A DNA stretch of 7,957 bases from Oscillospiraceae bacterium (GCA_902782805.1 CACZON010000110.1:1-7957), one strand, 5' to 3'; positions 1 through 6,659 are shown, counted from the first letter of the stretch. Notes: generated by a model not told the origin, from the sequence alone. Numbers and translations are program-made.

Positions 1-1
1 C

Positions 2-457
2 GAGGAGGACGCGCTCCACGACCTGCTCGAGCAGGTGATCGAAAAGCTCGACGCCGAGATCCCCGAAGTGATGATCGAAAACGAGACCGACCAGGTGATC
101 ACGGAATTCGCCGGCTACCTCGAGGCACAGGGCGGCACGCTGGAAAAATACCTTGAAAGCACGAACCAGACGCCCGAGCAGTTCCGCGCGCAGGTCCGCC
201 CGGACGCGCTGCACCGCGTCAAGATGAGCCTCGCGGTGGGGAAGATCGCGCTGGAAGAAAAAGTCGTTGTGACCGACGAAGAATTCCGTATGGCAATGAA
301 ACCCACGGCTGCGGCCTACGGCATAACGCTCGACGAGCTGCTCGAAAAGAGCAACAAGGACCGCCTGATGCAGATCAAGAGCTCGCTTTTGATCAAAAAG
401 ACGATGTACGCCGTTCTGAGCTACGCGGACCGCAAAGAAATTTCGGAAAACGAATAA
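2..457 (+). CDS. tig: Trigger factor, C-terminal part (5' end outside window)
   Basis: This is the last 151 codons of the trigger factor gene, open at the left edge in frame with position 2. Trigger factor is the ribosome-bound chaperone and peptidyl-prolyl isomerase that meets nascent chains at the exit tunnel. The visible part is the helical C-terminal substrate-cradling domain. The recognisable signature is the stretch around IPEVMIENETDQ, followed by the charged helical region with GGTLEKYL and QFRAQVRP, as in Bacillota trigger factors. The ribosome-binding and FKBP-like domains would lie upstream. The reading frame ends normally at TAA, after a charged tail (ISENE). A probable hairpin terminator follows about 17 nt later, so this gene is likely transcribed separately from the lipid-related genes downstream. 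Identity is secure from the motif run; only the N-terminal part is unseen. Confidence 0.93.
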   Translation, partial: EEDALHDLLEQVIEKLDAEIPEVMIENETDQVITEFAGYLEAQGGTLEKYLESTNQTPEQFRAQVRPDALHRVKMSLAVGKIALEEKVVVTDEEFRMAMKPTAAAYGITLDELLEKSNKDRLMQIKSSLLIKKTMYAVLSYADRKEISENE

Positions 458-473
458 CGAAACAAAAAGAAGA

Positions 474-510
474 GGGGAGCGGTATGTTTTGCGCATGCCG
501 CTCTTTCTTT
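474..510 (+). terminator. Probable intrinsic terminator of tig
   Basis: AGCGGTATG (478-486) pairs with CATGCCGCT (494-502) through nine pairs, one of them a T-G wobble. The stem is extended outward by G477-C503 and G-T wobbles, with a 7-nt loop (TTTTGCG). The 3' arm runs straight into a T-rich tract (CTTTCTTT, 503-510). The element sits 17 nt after the tig stop codon and ahead of a separate promoter, which fits an intrinsic terminator. The T tract is interrupted by C, so it may leak. Confidence 0.72.
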
Positions 511-597
511 GCGAGAACCGCCGCGAAACGCAGCGGGACGATTCGAACGGCAGCAAAGAAGACGGCCCCGAAAAAAAGCGAAAAATCTCGAAATTCC

Positions 598-626
598 TTG
601 AAATTGAGAAACCGCCGTGATATGAT
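598..626 (+). promoter_or_regulatory. Housekeeping-type promoter for the lipid gene cluster
   Basis: A -35 box TTGAAA (598-603) is separated by exactly 17 bp from a -10 box TATGAT (621-626). The -10 box is extended by TG at 618-619 (TGATATGAT). Transcription would start near 632-635, leaving a 5' leader of about 55 nt before the chosen start at 689. A second TATAAT (634-639) has no well-spaced -35 box. The A-rich stretch just upstream (571-593) could act as an UP element. This is the only convincing promoter seen before the cluster; no operator palindrome was obvious. Confidence 0.7.
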
Positions 627-688
627 GATTAAGTATAATGCATATCTATGGGCATACGATAAAAACGCCCGGTTTTGAAGGAATGAAC

Positions 689-2629
689 ATGAAGGTCACC
701 GGTATCGGAAGTGCAAAAAACATTCAGGAATTCGTCTCTTCGAAAATCGCCGCGCTCGGCGGGGAAGGGATCTCGTTCCGAACGCTCTTTTCGCTGATGT
801 TCCGCGAAAAAGAGAATATCCTCTACGAAAAGAGCGAGGGCTACCGCATCGTCGAAACGACCTACGGCGAGGCGTACGAGGCGATCCTGCGGCTTTCCGG
901 CGCGATCGCAAAAGAACTCTGCGATCTTCCGAAAGGCGCCGTGCTGGGCCTTTATATGGAAAACAGCCTCCTCTGGATCGAGACCTTCTGGGCGATCCTC
1001 GCGGCGGGCTACCGGCCGCTGCTGATGAACCTGCGGCTCGACCGCGATACGCTTTCAACCGCGCTTCGCGAGCTCGGCGCCGCGGCGGTTCTCTCTAAAG
1101 AGGAGTGCTTTGAGGTGCCAACGCTCGATCCCGAAAAGCTGCTGCTCGGCGGGGAAGCCGGAGCCGAAGGGGATTTCGGCGAAGAGATCTTCGTCATGTC
1201 TTCCGGTACCTCCGAAAGCGTTAAGATCTGCGGCTACGGGGCGGAGGAATTCTATCATCTGCTGCTCAACAGCGCGAAGATCGTATCCAACTGCAAAATG
1301 ATCCGCAATCACTATGAAGGAAGGCTCAAGCAGCTCTGTTTCCTTCCGTTTTACCATATCTTCGGGCTCGTTGCGGTGTATCTCTGGTTCGGATTTTTCT
1401 CGCGAACGTTCGTGGAGCTGCGCGATCTTGCGCCCCAGACGATCCTCAACACGATCCGGCGCCACAAGGTGACGCATATCTTCGCCGTTCCGCTCTTCTG
1501 GGAAAAGGTGTACGACGCGGCGATCAGAACGATCGAAAAGCGCGGCAGTAAGACGGCGGCGAAATTCCGCCGCGGCCTTTCGCTTTCCAGGAAGATCGGC
1601 GATCTGCCCCTGATCGGCAAAGCCTTCCGGAAGCTTGCGTTTCGCGAAGTACGCGAAAACCTCTTCGGCGAAAGCGTTCAGTTCATGATCACCGGCGGCA
1701 GCGCGATCCGCGGCGAAGTTCTCGAGTTTTTCAACGGCATCGGTTATTTTCTGACCGACGGCTACGGCGCTACGGAGATCGGCATCACTTCGGTGGAGCA
1801 GTCGAAAAAAGCGAGCATCCGCAACGCCTGTTTCGTCGGAAAGCCGATGGACGGGATCGAATATAAAATCAACGAACAGGGAGAGCTGCTCGTTTCCGGC
1901 AAGGCGATCGCGAAAACGATCCTCGAGCACGGAAAAGAAACGAAAACCGACGGATTTTATCCGACGCGCGACCTCGCCGAAGAGATCGGCGGCCGCTACC
2001 GCATCCTCGGCAGGCTCGACGACCTGATCATCCTCTCCGACGGAGAAAACCTCAACCCGAACCGGATCGAGCCGCAGCTTCTGCTGCCCGGCATGAACGG
2101 CTGCTGCCTTATAAACGCGAAGGGGAGCGTATCGGCCGCGCCGGTGCTGCTCGTTTCGGTGGACCGCTATCTTTCCGCCGAACGGATTGCCGCGCTCGAT
2201 CAGGCGATCCGCGAAAAGCTCGCGGCGCTCTCGCTTTCCGCTTCGGTCGCGAAAATCGTTTATACCTCCGAGCCGCTTTTGCTGCCGGATGAGATCAAGC
2301 TCAACCGCAGGCGCCTTTCGGCGCAGTACGCGCAGGGAAAGCTTGCGCTTCTTACCCGCTCCTCGGACCGCATCGATGCGCACAGCGACGAGCTTTATGA
2401 AAAAATCCGCGCGTTCTTTTCGCTTGCGCTCTCAAAGGACCGCGGGGATATCGGCGGATCGTTCGATTTCTTCCTCGACGGCGGCGGCACGAGCCTCGAT
2501 TATTTCGCGATGATCACCGCGATGCAGGAGGAGTTCTCGCTCGATTTTCCCGTAAAGAGCGGAAAGAGCCTCCAGACGATCGATGAATTCTACGAATATA
2601 TAAAGGCTGAAAAGAACGATGCTGATTAG
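689..2629 (+). CDS. Acyl-adenylating enzyme (AMP-binding) fused to a C-terminal acyl carrier domain
   Basis: This 646-residue protein combines an ANL-superfamily adenylation domain (about 30-545) with an acyl carrier domain (about 566-640). Family members activate a carboxylic acid with ATP and pass it to a thiol, here plausibly the pantetheine arm of its own carrier domain. Visible motifs: a degenerate phosphate-binding loop SSGTSESVK (171-179), LPFYHIFGL (219-227), DGYGATE (357-363), TRD in place of TGD (426-428), GRLDDLIILSDGEN (441-454), and the C-terminal lysine K537 in LPDEIKLNR. The carrier domain has GGGTSLD with Ser602 as the probable pantetheine attachment site. Start choice: ATG 689 has AAGGA (678-682) at 6 nt. 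The upstream in-frame ATG at 638 overlaps the predicted promoter -10 region, and ATG 683 directly abuts the AAGGA. It heads the transcript and overlaps the next gene by 11 nt. The substrate is unknown; a fatty acid is the likeliest guess from the neighbours. Confidence 0.85.
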   Translation: MKVTGIGSAKNIQEFVSSKIAALGGEGISFRTLFSLMFREKENILYEKSEGYRIVETTYGEAYEAILRLSGAIAKELCDLPKGAVLGLYMENSLLWIETFWAILAAGYRPLLMNLRLDRDTLSTALRELGAAAVLSKEECFEVPTLDPEKLLLGGEAGAEGDFGEEIFVMSSGTSESVKICGYGAEEFYHLLLNSAKIVSNCKMIRNHYEGRLKQLCFLPFYHIFGLVAVYLWFGFFSRTFVELRDLAPQTILNTIRRHKVTHIFAVPLFWEKVYDAAIRTIEKRGSKTAAKFRRGLSLSRKIGDLPLIGKAFRKLAFREVRENLFGESVQFMITGGSAIRGEVLEFFNGIGYFLTDGYGATEIGITSVEQSKKASIRNACFVGKPMDGIEYKINEQGELLVSGKAIAKTILEHGKETKTDGFYPTRDLAEEIGGRYRILGRLDDLIILSDGENLNPNRIEPQLLLPGMNGCCLINAKGSVSAAPVLLVSVDRYLSAERIAALDQAIREKLAALSLSASVAKIVYTSEPLLLPDEIKLNRRRLSAQYAQGKLALLTRSSDRIDAHSDELYEKIRAFFSLALSKDRGDIGGSFDFFLDGGGTSLDYFAMITAMQEEFSLDFPVKSGKSLQTIDEFYEYIKAEKNDAD

Positions 2630-3257
2630 ACTTTTCAACGCGTTTGTGAAAATCACCGGGTTCCCGGCCGCGTTTTTCTGCTTCCGCACGAAGGTTTATT
2701 ACGAAAACAAGGCCGTGCAGAGCCGGCGCATCAAAGGCCCGGCGATCCTGATTTCCAACCACACCTCCGTCTTCGATTACGCGGTGTATCTCTTCGTGTT
2801 TTTCCTGCGGACGCTGCGGGTCCAGATGGCCGAGCTGCTTTTTCAGAAGAAAGTCCTCGGCCCGTTTCTCCGCATGCTCGGTGGGATTTTCGTAGACCGC
2901 AATACCCACGATTTCGGCTTTATCTCGAAATCGCTCGATTTGCTCAAAAAAGGGTGGGTCGTCGGTGTGTTCCCGGAAAGCAGGATCCCGCTTCCGGAGG
3001 AGGAACGGCCGCTGCCCTTCAAGACGAGCGCCGCGTACCTCGCGCTGGCGTCGGGCGTACCGGTCATCCCGGTTTATACGAACGGCTCGTATTTTAAGAA
3101 AAAGCGCGCCGAGGTTCTGATCGGAACGCCGATCGACGTTCGCGCGATCGAGGATCCCGCGCTTTCCGAAAAAGAAAACCTTGCGCGCGTGACGAACGCG
3201 ATGCGCGAAAAAATCATTTCGCTGGAGAAACTCTATCATGAACAAAGCGAAAAATAA
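2619..3257 (+). CDS. PlsC-type lysophospholipid acyltransferase, first copy
   Basis: This 212-residue protein belongs to the PlsC/LPLAT acyltransferase family, which moves an acyl chain from acyl-ACP or acyl-CoA to glycerol-phosphate-type or other lipid acceptors at the inner membrane face. Family blocks appear in order: NHTSVFD (47-53, the H-x4-D catalytic pair His48/Asp53), GGIFVDR (88-94), FPES (118-121, where most members have FPEG) and VPVIPVY (147-153). Hydrophobic stretches at about 41-46 and 54-63 fit membrane association. The length is near the short end of the family. The start overlaps the previous gene by 11 nt with no strong Shine-Dalgarno, suggesting translational coupling. The FPES substitution lies in the acceptor-phosphate binding block, so the acceptor may not be ordinary lysophosphatidate. 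The exact reaction is unknown. Confidence 0.86.
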   Translation: MLIRLFNAFVKITGFPAAFFCFRTKVYYENKAVQSRRIKGPAILISNHTSVFDYAVYLFVFFLRTLRVQMAELLFQKKVLGPFLRMLGGIFVDRNTHDFGFISKSLDLLKKGWVVGVFPESRIPLPEEERPLPFKTSAAYLALASGVPVIPVYTNGSYFKKKRAEVLIGTPIDVRAIEDPALSEKENLARVTNAMREKIISLEKLYHEQSEK

Positions 3258-3876
3258 AAAGCTCTTTTCGATGAGGTACCTCTTTTACGATTTCGTAAAA
3301 ATCACCTCGGCGATCCCGGGTCTTCTCTGGTTCCGGCCGAAATGGCGCTTCCAGAACGAGAACGCAAAAAAGAAGATCCGCGGCGGCGCGATCGCGATCT
3401 CGAATCACGACGGCTTTTTTGATCCGATCTATCTGATGTTCGCGATCTGGTACCGGCGCCACCGCTTTATCTGCCGCAAGGAATTCTTCGAATCCCGGGC
3501 GCGGCCGTTCTTTAAGGGCTTCCTCTGCATCCCGATCGACAAAAACAGCTTCGGGATCGATTCCTTCCGCGAAATCACGGATTCTTTAAAGGCCGGTTAT
3601 CTGGTCTCGATGTTCCCGGAGGGGCAGATCAATTCCGGCGAGGAGATCGCCGCCTTCAAATCCGGCGTCGTCCTCATGGCGATGCAGGGAAAAGCGCCGA
3701 TCGTTCCCGTTTATATCAAGGTCAAGCGGCATTTCTGGAACCGCGTCGTGTTCGTCATCGGCGAGCCGATCGATTTGATCGCGCTCTACGGCGAACGCCC
3801 GACCTTCTCTCAGATCGAATCGATCGCGCAGCTTCTCCGCGAACGGGAAGAGGCGCTGAAAGCTATCATAAATTAG
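3238..3876 (+). CDS. PlsC-type lysophospholipid acyltransferase, second copy
   Basis: A second 212-residue PlsC/LPLAT-family protein directly follows the first and overlaps it by 20 nt; GGAG at 3224-3227, inside the previous gene, could serve as its ribosome binding site. Motifs: NHDGFFD (56-62, catalytic His57/Asp62), CIPIDK (97-102), canonical FPEG (126-129) and APIVPVY (153-159). Near the N-terminus both copies carry FVKIT followed by an aromatic-FRxK pattern, which points to an old tandem duplication followed by strong divergence. A basic start (MNKAKNKK) fits peripheral binding to acidic lipids. Having two such enzymes beside two adenylating enzymes and two carrier domains suggests either successive acylations or different acceptors. 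Whether it uses acyl-ACP or acyl-CoA cannot be read from the sequence, but the neighbouring carriers favour acyl-ACP (inference). Confidence 0.86.
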   Translation: MNKAKNKKLFSMRYLFYDFVKITSAIPGLLWFRPKWRFQNENAKKKIRGGAIAISNHDGFFDPIYLMFAIWYRRHRFICRKEFFESRARPFFKGFLCIPIDKNSFGIDSFREITDSLKAGYLVSMFPEGQINSGEEIAAFKSGVVLMAMQGKAPIVPVYIKVKRHFWNRVVFVIGEPIDLIALYGERPTFSQIESIAQLLREREEALKAIIN

Positions 3877-3880
3877 GAGG
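3876..3880 (+). promoter_or_regulatory. Strong ribosome binding site for the second adenylating enzyme
   Basis: A near-perfect AGGAGGT (3875-3881) overlaps the TAG stop of the preceding acyltransferase gene and lies 7 nt before ATG 3889. It is the strongest Shine-Dalgarno in the cluster, so this gene can be translated independently of its upstream neighbour. Confidence 0.8.
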
Positions 3881-3888
3881 TATCATCG

Positions 3889-5397
3889 ATGTTTTCACCT
3901 TCCAGAGAAATCTTCCGCCGCTATACGGACGCCGAAACCTTTGATAAAATCGTTGAAATGGAGAGCGTCTCCGAGCTTTGGGCGCGCTGCATCAAAGAAT
4001 TCCCGCAGCAGACCGCAATCGAAGACAACGGCGTTTCCTATACCTACGAACAGCTCGACCGGGACGCCGCGCTGTTGCGCTCGCTTCTCAAAAAAGAAAC
4101 CGCGGCTCCGCGGAGGATCGGGATTTTCGCGCCGAATTCCTACGATTTCGTAAAGGCGTTCCTCGCGGCTGCGACCTTGGGCGCCTGCGCCGTGATTCTG
4201 CCCGCGCAGCTCGACGAAACGAGCGTGTTCGGCTGCTGCATGAAATACGGGATCGATACGCTCGTTTACGCGCCGGAGCTTTCCGACCAAACGAAGCTCG
4301 CGGCGGCGAAGCGTCCCGATCTTTTGCTGATCGCGGCGGATCAGAACGGCGAAGAACCGGCGCCGATGGTCTTTCCGAAGGCGGAAGACCCCTGCGCGAT
4401 CATGTTTACCGGCGGCACGACCGGAAAGAGCAAAGGCGCGCTGCTTTCCAACGGCGCCGTGATGCAGGGCGTTGTCAACGGCTGCTACGGCTACGAGCAC
4501 GTTTTCTCGCTCCGGTATCTCTTGATCCTGCCGCTTTCCCACGTGTTCGGGCTGATCCGGAATCTTCTGACCGCGCTGTATACGGGCTCCTCGCTCTTTA
4601 TCTGCCGCAATACGAAGGATATGTTCCGCGATATCGCGGCCTTTAGGCCCTCGATCCTCGTGCTCGTTCCGGCGCTTGCGGAGATGGCGCTGACGCTTTC
4701 GAAAAAATTCGGCCGGAATATGCTCGGCGAAGATCTTCAATACATCATCTGCGGCGCGGCGGCGGTCGCTCCGTACCTTGTGGAGGAATACGCGAAATTC
4801 GGCGTAAAGCTCTTCCCGGGATACGGGCTGACGGAATCGGCGAACCTCGTCTCCGGCAATCCGGATTCCGCCGAGGTGCCGGAATCGGTCGGCTATCTCT
4901 ATCCGAACCAGGAATATAAGGTCGTCGAGGGCGAGCTCTGGCTGCGCGGCAAAAACATGATGGACGGCTATATCGGCGAAGCGGAGGAAGGCGTTTACGA
5001 GGACGGATTCTTCAAGACGGGCGACCTCGTGCGCTTTGACGAAAAAGGCCGACTCTATATCACCGGCCGCATCAAGGAGGTCATCATCCTCTCGAACGGC
5101 GAAAACGTTTCTCCCGCGGAGGTGGAAGCGCATTTCAACGCGCTGCCGTTCATTCAGGATTCCCAGGTCTTCGAGGATAGAAACGAAGCCGGCGCCGCGA
5201 TCCTCGCGCTCGAGGTCGTCCCGCGCCAAACGGAGCTTTCCAAATTGGGCGAAGGCGATCCGAAAGCCCGGATCCTCGAAGAGCTCCAGAAGGTCAATCA
5301 GACGCTGCCGCTCTATCAGCGCGTCAATAAAATCACCGTTCGGGACAGCGATTTCGCAAGGACCCCGAGCATGAAGATTGTGAGATATCAAAAATGA
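3889..5397 (+). CDS. Stand-alone acyl-adenylating enzyme (acyl-CoA/acyl-ACP synthetase-like)
   Basis: This 502-residue ANL-superfamily enzyme has well-preserved core motifs: FTGGTTGKSKG (173-183, ATP phosphate loop), LPLSHVFGL (214-222), GYGLTES (311-317), TGDL (377-380), GRIKEVIILSNGEN (393-406), and a C-terminal lysine K496 in RTPSMKIVR that is expected to take part in adenylation. It would convert a carboxylic acid plus ATP to an acyl-adenylate and then a thioester. Its stop codon overlaps the start of a free acyl carrier protein gene by 4 nt, which makes that protein the likeliest thiol acceptor (inference), so acyl-ACP synthetase is favoured over acyl-CoA synthetase. It differs from the first adenylating enzyme in having canonical ATP-binding motifs and no fused carrier. 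Length is typical for the family. Chain length or other substrate identity cannot be inferred. Confidence 0.88.
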   Translation: MFSPSREIFRRYTDAETFDKIVEMESVSELWARCIKEFPQQTAIEDNGVSYTYEQLDRDAALLRSLLKKETAAPRRIGIFAPNSYDFVKAFLAAATLGACAVILPAQLDETSVFGCCMKYGIDTLVYAPELSDQTKLAAAKRPDLLLIAADQNGEEPAPMVFPKAEDPCAIMFTGGTTGKSKGALLSNGAVMQGVVNGCYGYEHVFSLRYLLILPLSHVFGLIRNLLTALYTGSSLFICRNTKDMFRDIAAFRPSILVLVPALAEMALTLSKKFGRNMLGEDLQYIICGAAAVAPYLVEEYAKFGVKLFPGYGLTESANLVSGNPDSAEVPESVGYLYPNQEYKVVEGELWLRGKNMMDGYIGEAEEGVYEDGFFKTGDLVRFDEKGRLYITGRIKEVIILSNGENVSPAEVEAHFNALPFIQDSQVFEDRNEAGAAILALEVVPRQTELSKLGEGDPKARILEELQKVNQTLPLYQRVNKITVRDSDFARTPSMKIVRYQK

Positions 5398-5645
5398 CGA
5401 GAGCAGAAATCATCGAAAAACTCAAGGATATTCTTCTTTCGGCGGACGACCGCAACCGCGAGACGATCGAAACCTGCGACGAACGCTCGAACCTCGCACT
5501 CGACCTCGGCTTTACCTCGATCAGCACGCTCTACATGGTCATCGCCATCGAGGAGGTTTTCTCGATCCGTTTTGACAACGTCGGAATGTCCGATTTCGAA
5601 ACCCTCGGCGACGTTGTCGATTATATCGAGAAAAAGCTTTCGTGA
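5394..5645 (+). CDS. Free acyl carrier protein, specialised
   Basis: This 83-residue acidic, helical protein fits the acyl carrier protein family in length and layout. The attachment site reads DLGFTSIS (37-44), with Ser42 as the probable 4'-phosphopantetheine serine. The usual D of the DSL motif is Thr41. Downstream, IEEVFSIRF (52-60) followed by a final helix (VVDYIEKKL) matches carrier protein helices II to IV. The gene overlaps the preceding adenylating enzyme (ATGA) and the following fusion gene (GTGA), so the three are probably translated together. The GFTSI motif differs from the LGADSL typical of fatty-acid-synthase AcpP, and the position next to PlsC-type and LRAT-type enzymes argues for a dedicated carrier rather than the housekeeping one (inference). 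Its role would be to present acyl groups to the acyltransferases in the cluster. Confidence 0.88.
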   Translation: MTRAEIIEKLKDILLSADDRNRETIETCDERSNLALDLGFTSISTLYMVIAIEEVFSIRFDNVGMSDFETLGDVVDYIEKKLS

Positions 5646-6643
5646 AGTGGATCCCCTCGGAGTGTGAACGCGGCGATATGATCCGCGTAAAGCTCGGGAG
5701 CGTCTATCATTACGGGATCTTCTCAAGCGAAGAGGAGGTGATCGCCTTCGGGCTGCCGCCGCTTCCGCAGTACCGCGAAAACGGGGAGGAGATCCGCGTA
5801 CTCGCAACCACGATCGACGTTTTCTCCTGCGGGGAGATCGTTGAAAAAGCGGTTTTCGACCGCCGGGAGCGAAAGAAAGCCTTCCCGAAGGAAAAGACGC
5901 TTTCGCTCGCAAAATCGCGCATCGGCGAGGGCGGCTACAACCTGATCCACAACAACTGCGAGCATTTCGTCTACGAGTGCGTCTTCGGCGTAAGCCGCAG
6001 CACCGTTGAGGAGGAAATGCGCGCGCGTTACCGTTCGCGCCCGGTGTTCGATCTGTACCTGATGCCCCTGGAAAATCAGCTCCCGCAGACGGAGATTTTC
6101 CCCGAAAAGCGCAGAAGAGAGATCGAATCCTGCGCCGAGGCGGCAGAAAAAGAGCGGAAAGCCGCCGTTTGGAGGCTGCTGCTCTTTGCGCAGAAGCAGA
6201 GTTTCGGATATCCCGAAGAAGAACTGCGCTTTCGCAAAAGCTTCTTCGGCAAATGGACCTGCAATCGGTTTTTCTTTTCGCTCGCCTTATGCGGCGGATC
6301 TGCGGCCGCGCTGGTTTCAAACGCGGCGGCCGGGCTCGATCTCGAAACTTCGGAACACTTTAAAAATTCCGAAAAAGCGGCTCCCTTTTTGAAATCATAC
6401 GTCGGGGAGGATCCCGAATCCGCGCTCAAAGAATACGCAAAGCGGCAGGCGATCTATAAGTGCTCCGGAAAAGGCCGGTTTTCGCCGCGGAAAGAGTATT
6501 CTCGGGCGCAGGACGCCGTTTTCTTACAGCTTCCGGAATTCCCCGGGCTGACCCTTTGCGCCTGCGGCGCGCACGTTCGTTCGCTGCGCGTGTTTTTGAT
6601 CGAAGCAGGCAGTCAAAAGCGCCTCAAACCTGTAATCCTTTAG
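5642..6643 (+). CDS. Fusion: LRAT-type acyltransferase domain plus divergent Sfp-type phosphopantetheinyl transferase-like domain
   Basis: This 333-residue protein starts at GTG within a GTGA overlap with the carrier protein gene. Residues about 8-125 match the LRAT/NlpC-P60 fold: RGDMIRVKLG, then VYHYGIF with His23, and NNCEHFV with probable nucleophile Cys106, which carries acyl groups as a thioester in LRAT and HRASLS enzymes. Residues about 135-320 resemble a short Sfp-type phosphopantetheinyl transferase, the enzyme class that moves pantetheine from CoA to carrier proteins. The resemblance covers a DLYLMPL strand (137-143), a helical middle, LRFRKSFFGKW (195-205), GLDLE (231-235, metal-binding Asp233/Glu235) and YAKRQAIYKCSGKG (265-278) in the WxxKEAxxKxxGxG position. 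The usual SHS is replaced by ALC (214-216), and the catalytic-region Glu by Gln269. The LRAT half is confident. The PPTase half is clear in layout, but its activity is doubtful. The neighbouring carriers are obvious candidate substrates. Confidence 0.76.
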   Translation: MKWIPSECERGDMIRVKLGSVYHYGIFSSEEEVIAFGLPPLPQYRENGEEIRVLATTIDVFSCGEIVEKAVFDRRERKKAFPKEKTLSLAKSRIGEGGYNLIHNNCEHFVYECVFGVSRSTVEEEMRARYRSRPVFDLYLMPLENQLPQTEIFPEKRRREIESCAEAAEKERKAAVWRLLLFAQKQSFGYPEEELRFRKSFFGKWTCNRFFFSLALCGGSAAALVSNAAAGLDLETSEHFKNSEKAAPFLKSYVGEDPESALKEYAKRQAIYKCSGKGRFSPRKEYSRAQDAVFLQLPEFPGLTLCACGAHVRSLRVFLIEAGSQKRLKPVIL

Positions 6644-6659
6644 GATAGGACGGAACTAC

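Noticed and set aside
484..678. Small + strand reading frame of 64 codons between tig and the cluster
   Set aside because: It begins inside the tig terminator hairpin, runs through the promoter, is rich in Arg/Lys/Ser with no family signature, and lacks a ribosome binding site.
638..688. Upstream ATG codons (638 and 683) as the start of the first adenylating enzyme
   Set aside because: ATG 638 lies right at the predicted transcription start, leaving no room for a ribosome binding site. ATG 683 directly abuts the AAGGA. ATG 689 has the proper 6-nt spacing.
1055..2383. Long minus-strand open frame (442 codons) opposite the first adenylating enzyme
   Set aside because: The opposite strand encodes clear ANL motifs throughout. 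The antisense product is rich in Arg, Glu and Ala with no recognisable domain, as expected for a shadow frame in GC-rich, codon-biased DNA.
3895..5391. Long minus-strand open frame (498 codons) opposite the second adenylating enzyme
   Set aside because: It mirrors almost exactly the extent of a well-supported + strand gene and shows no domain or plausible start context, so it is treated as a compositional shadow.
5394..5645. Housekeeping AcpP of fatty acid synthesis
   Set aside because: The attachment motif is GFTSI rather than the typical ADSL, and the neighbours are not fab genes. A dedicated carrier is more likely.
689..6643. A nonribosomal peptide or polyketide assembly line
   Set aside because: Adenylation and carrier domains are present, but there is no condensation, ketosynthase or reductase domain, and acyltransferases of the PlsC type dominate the neighbourhood.
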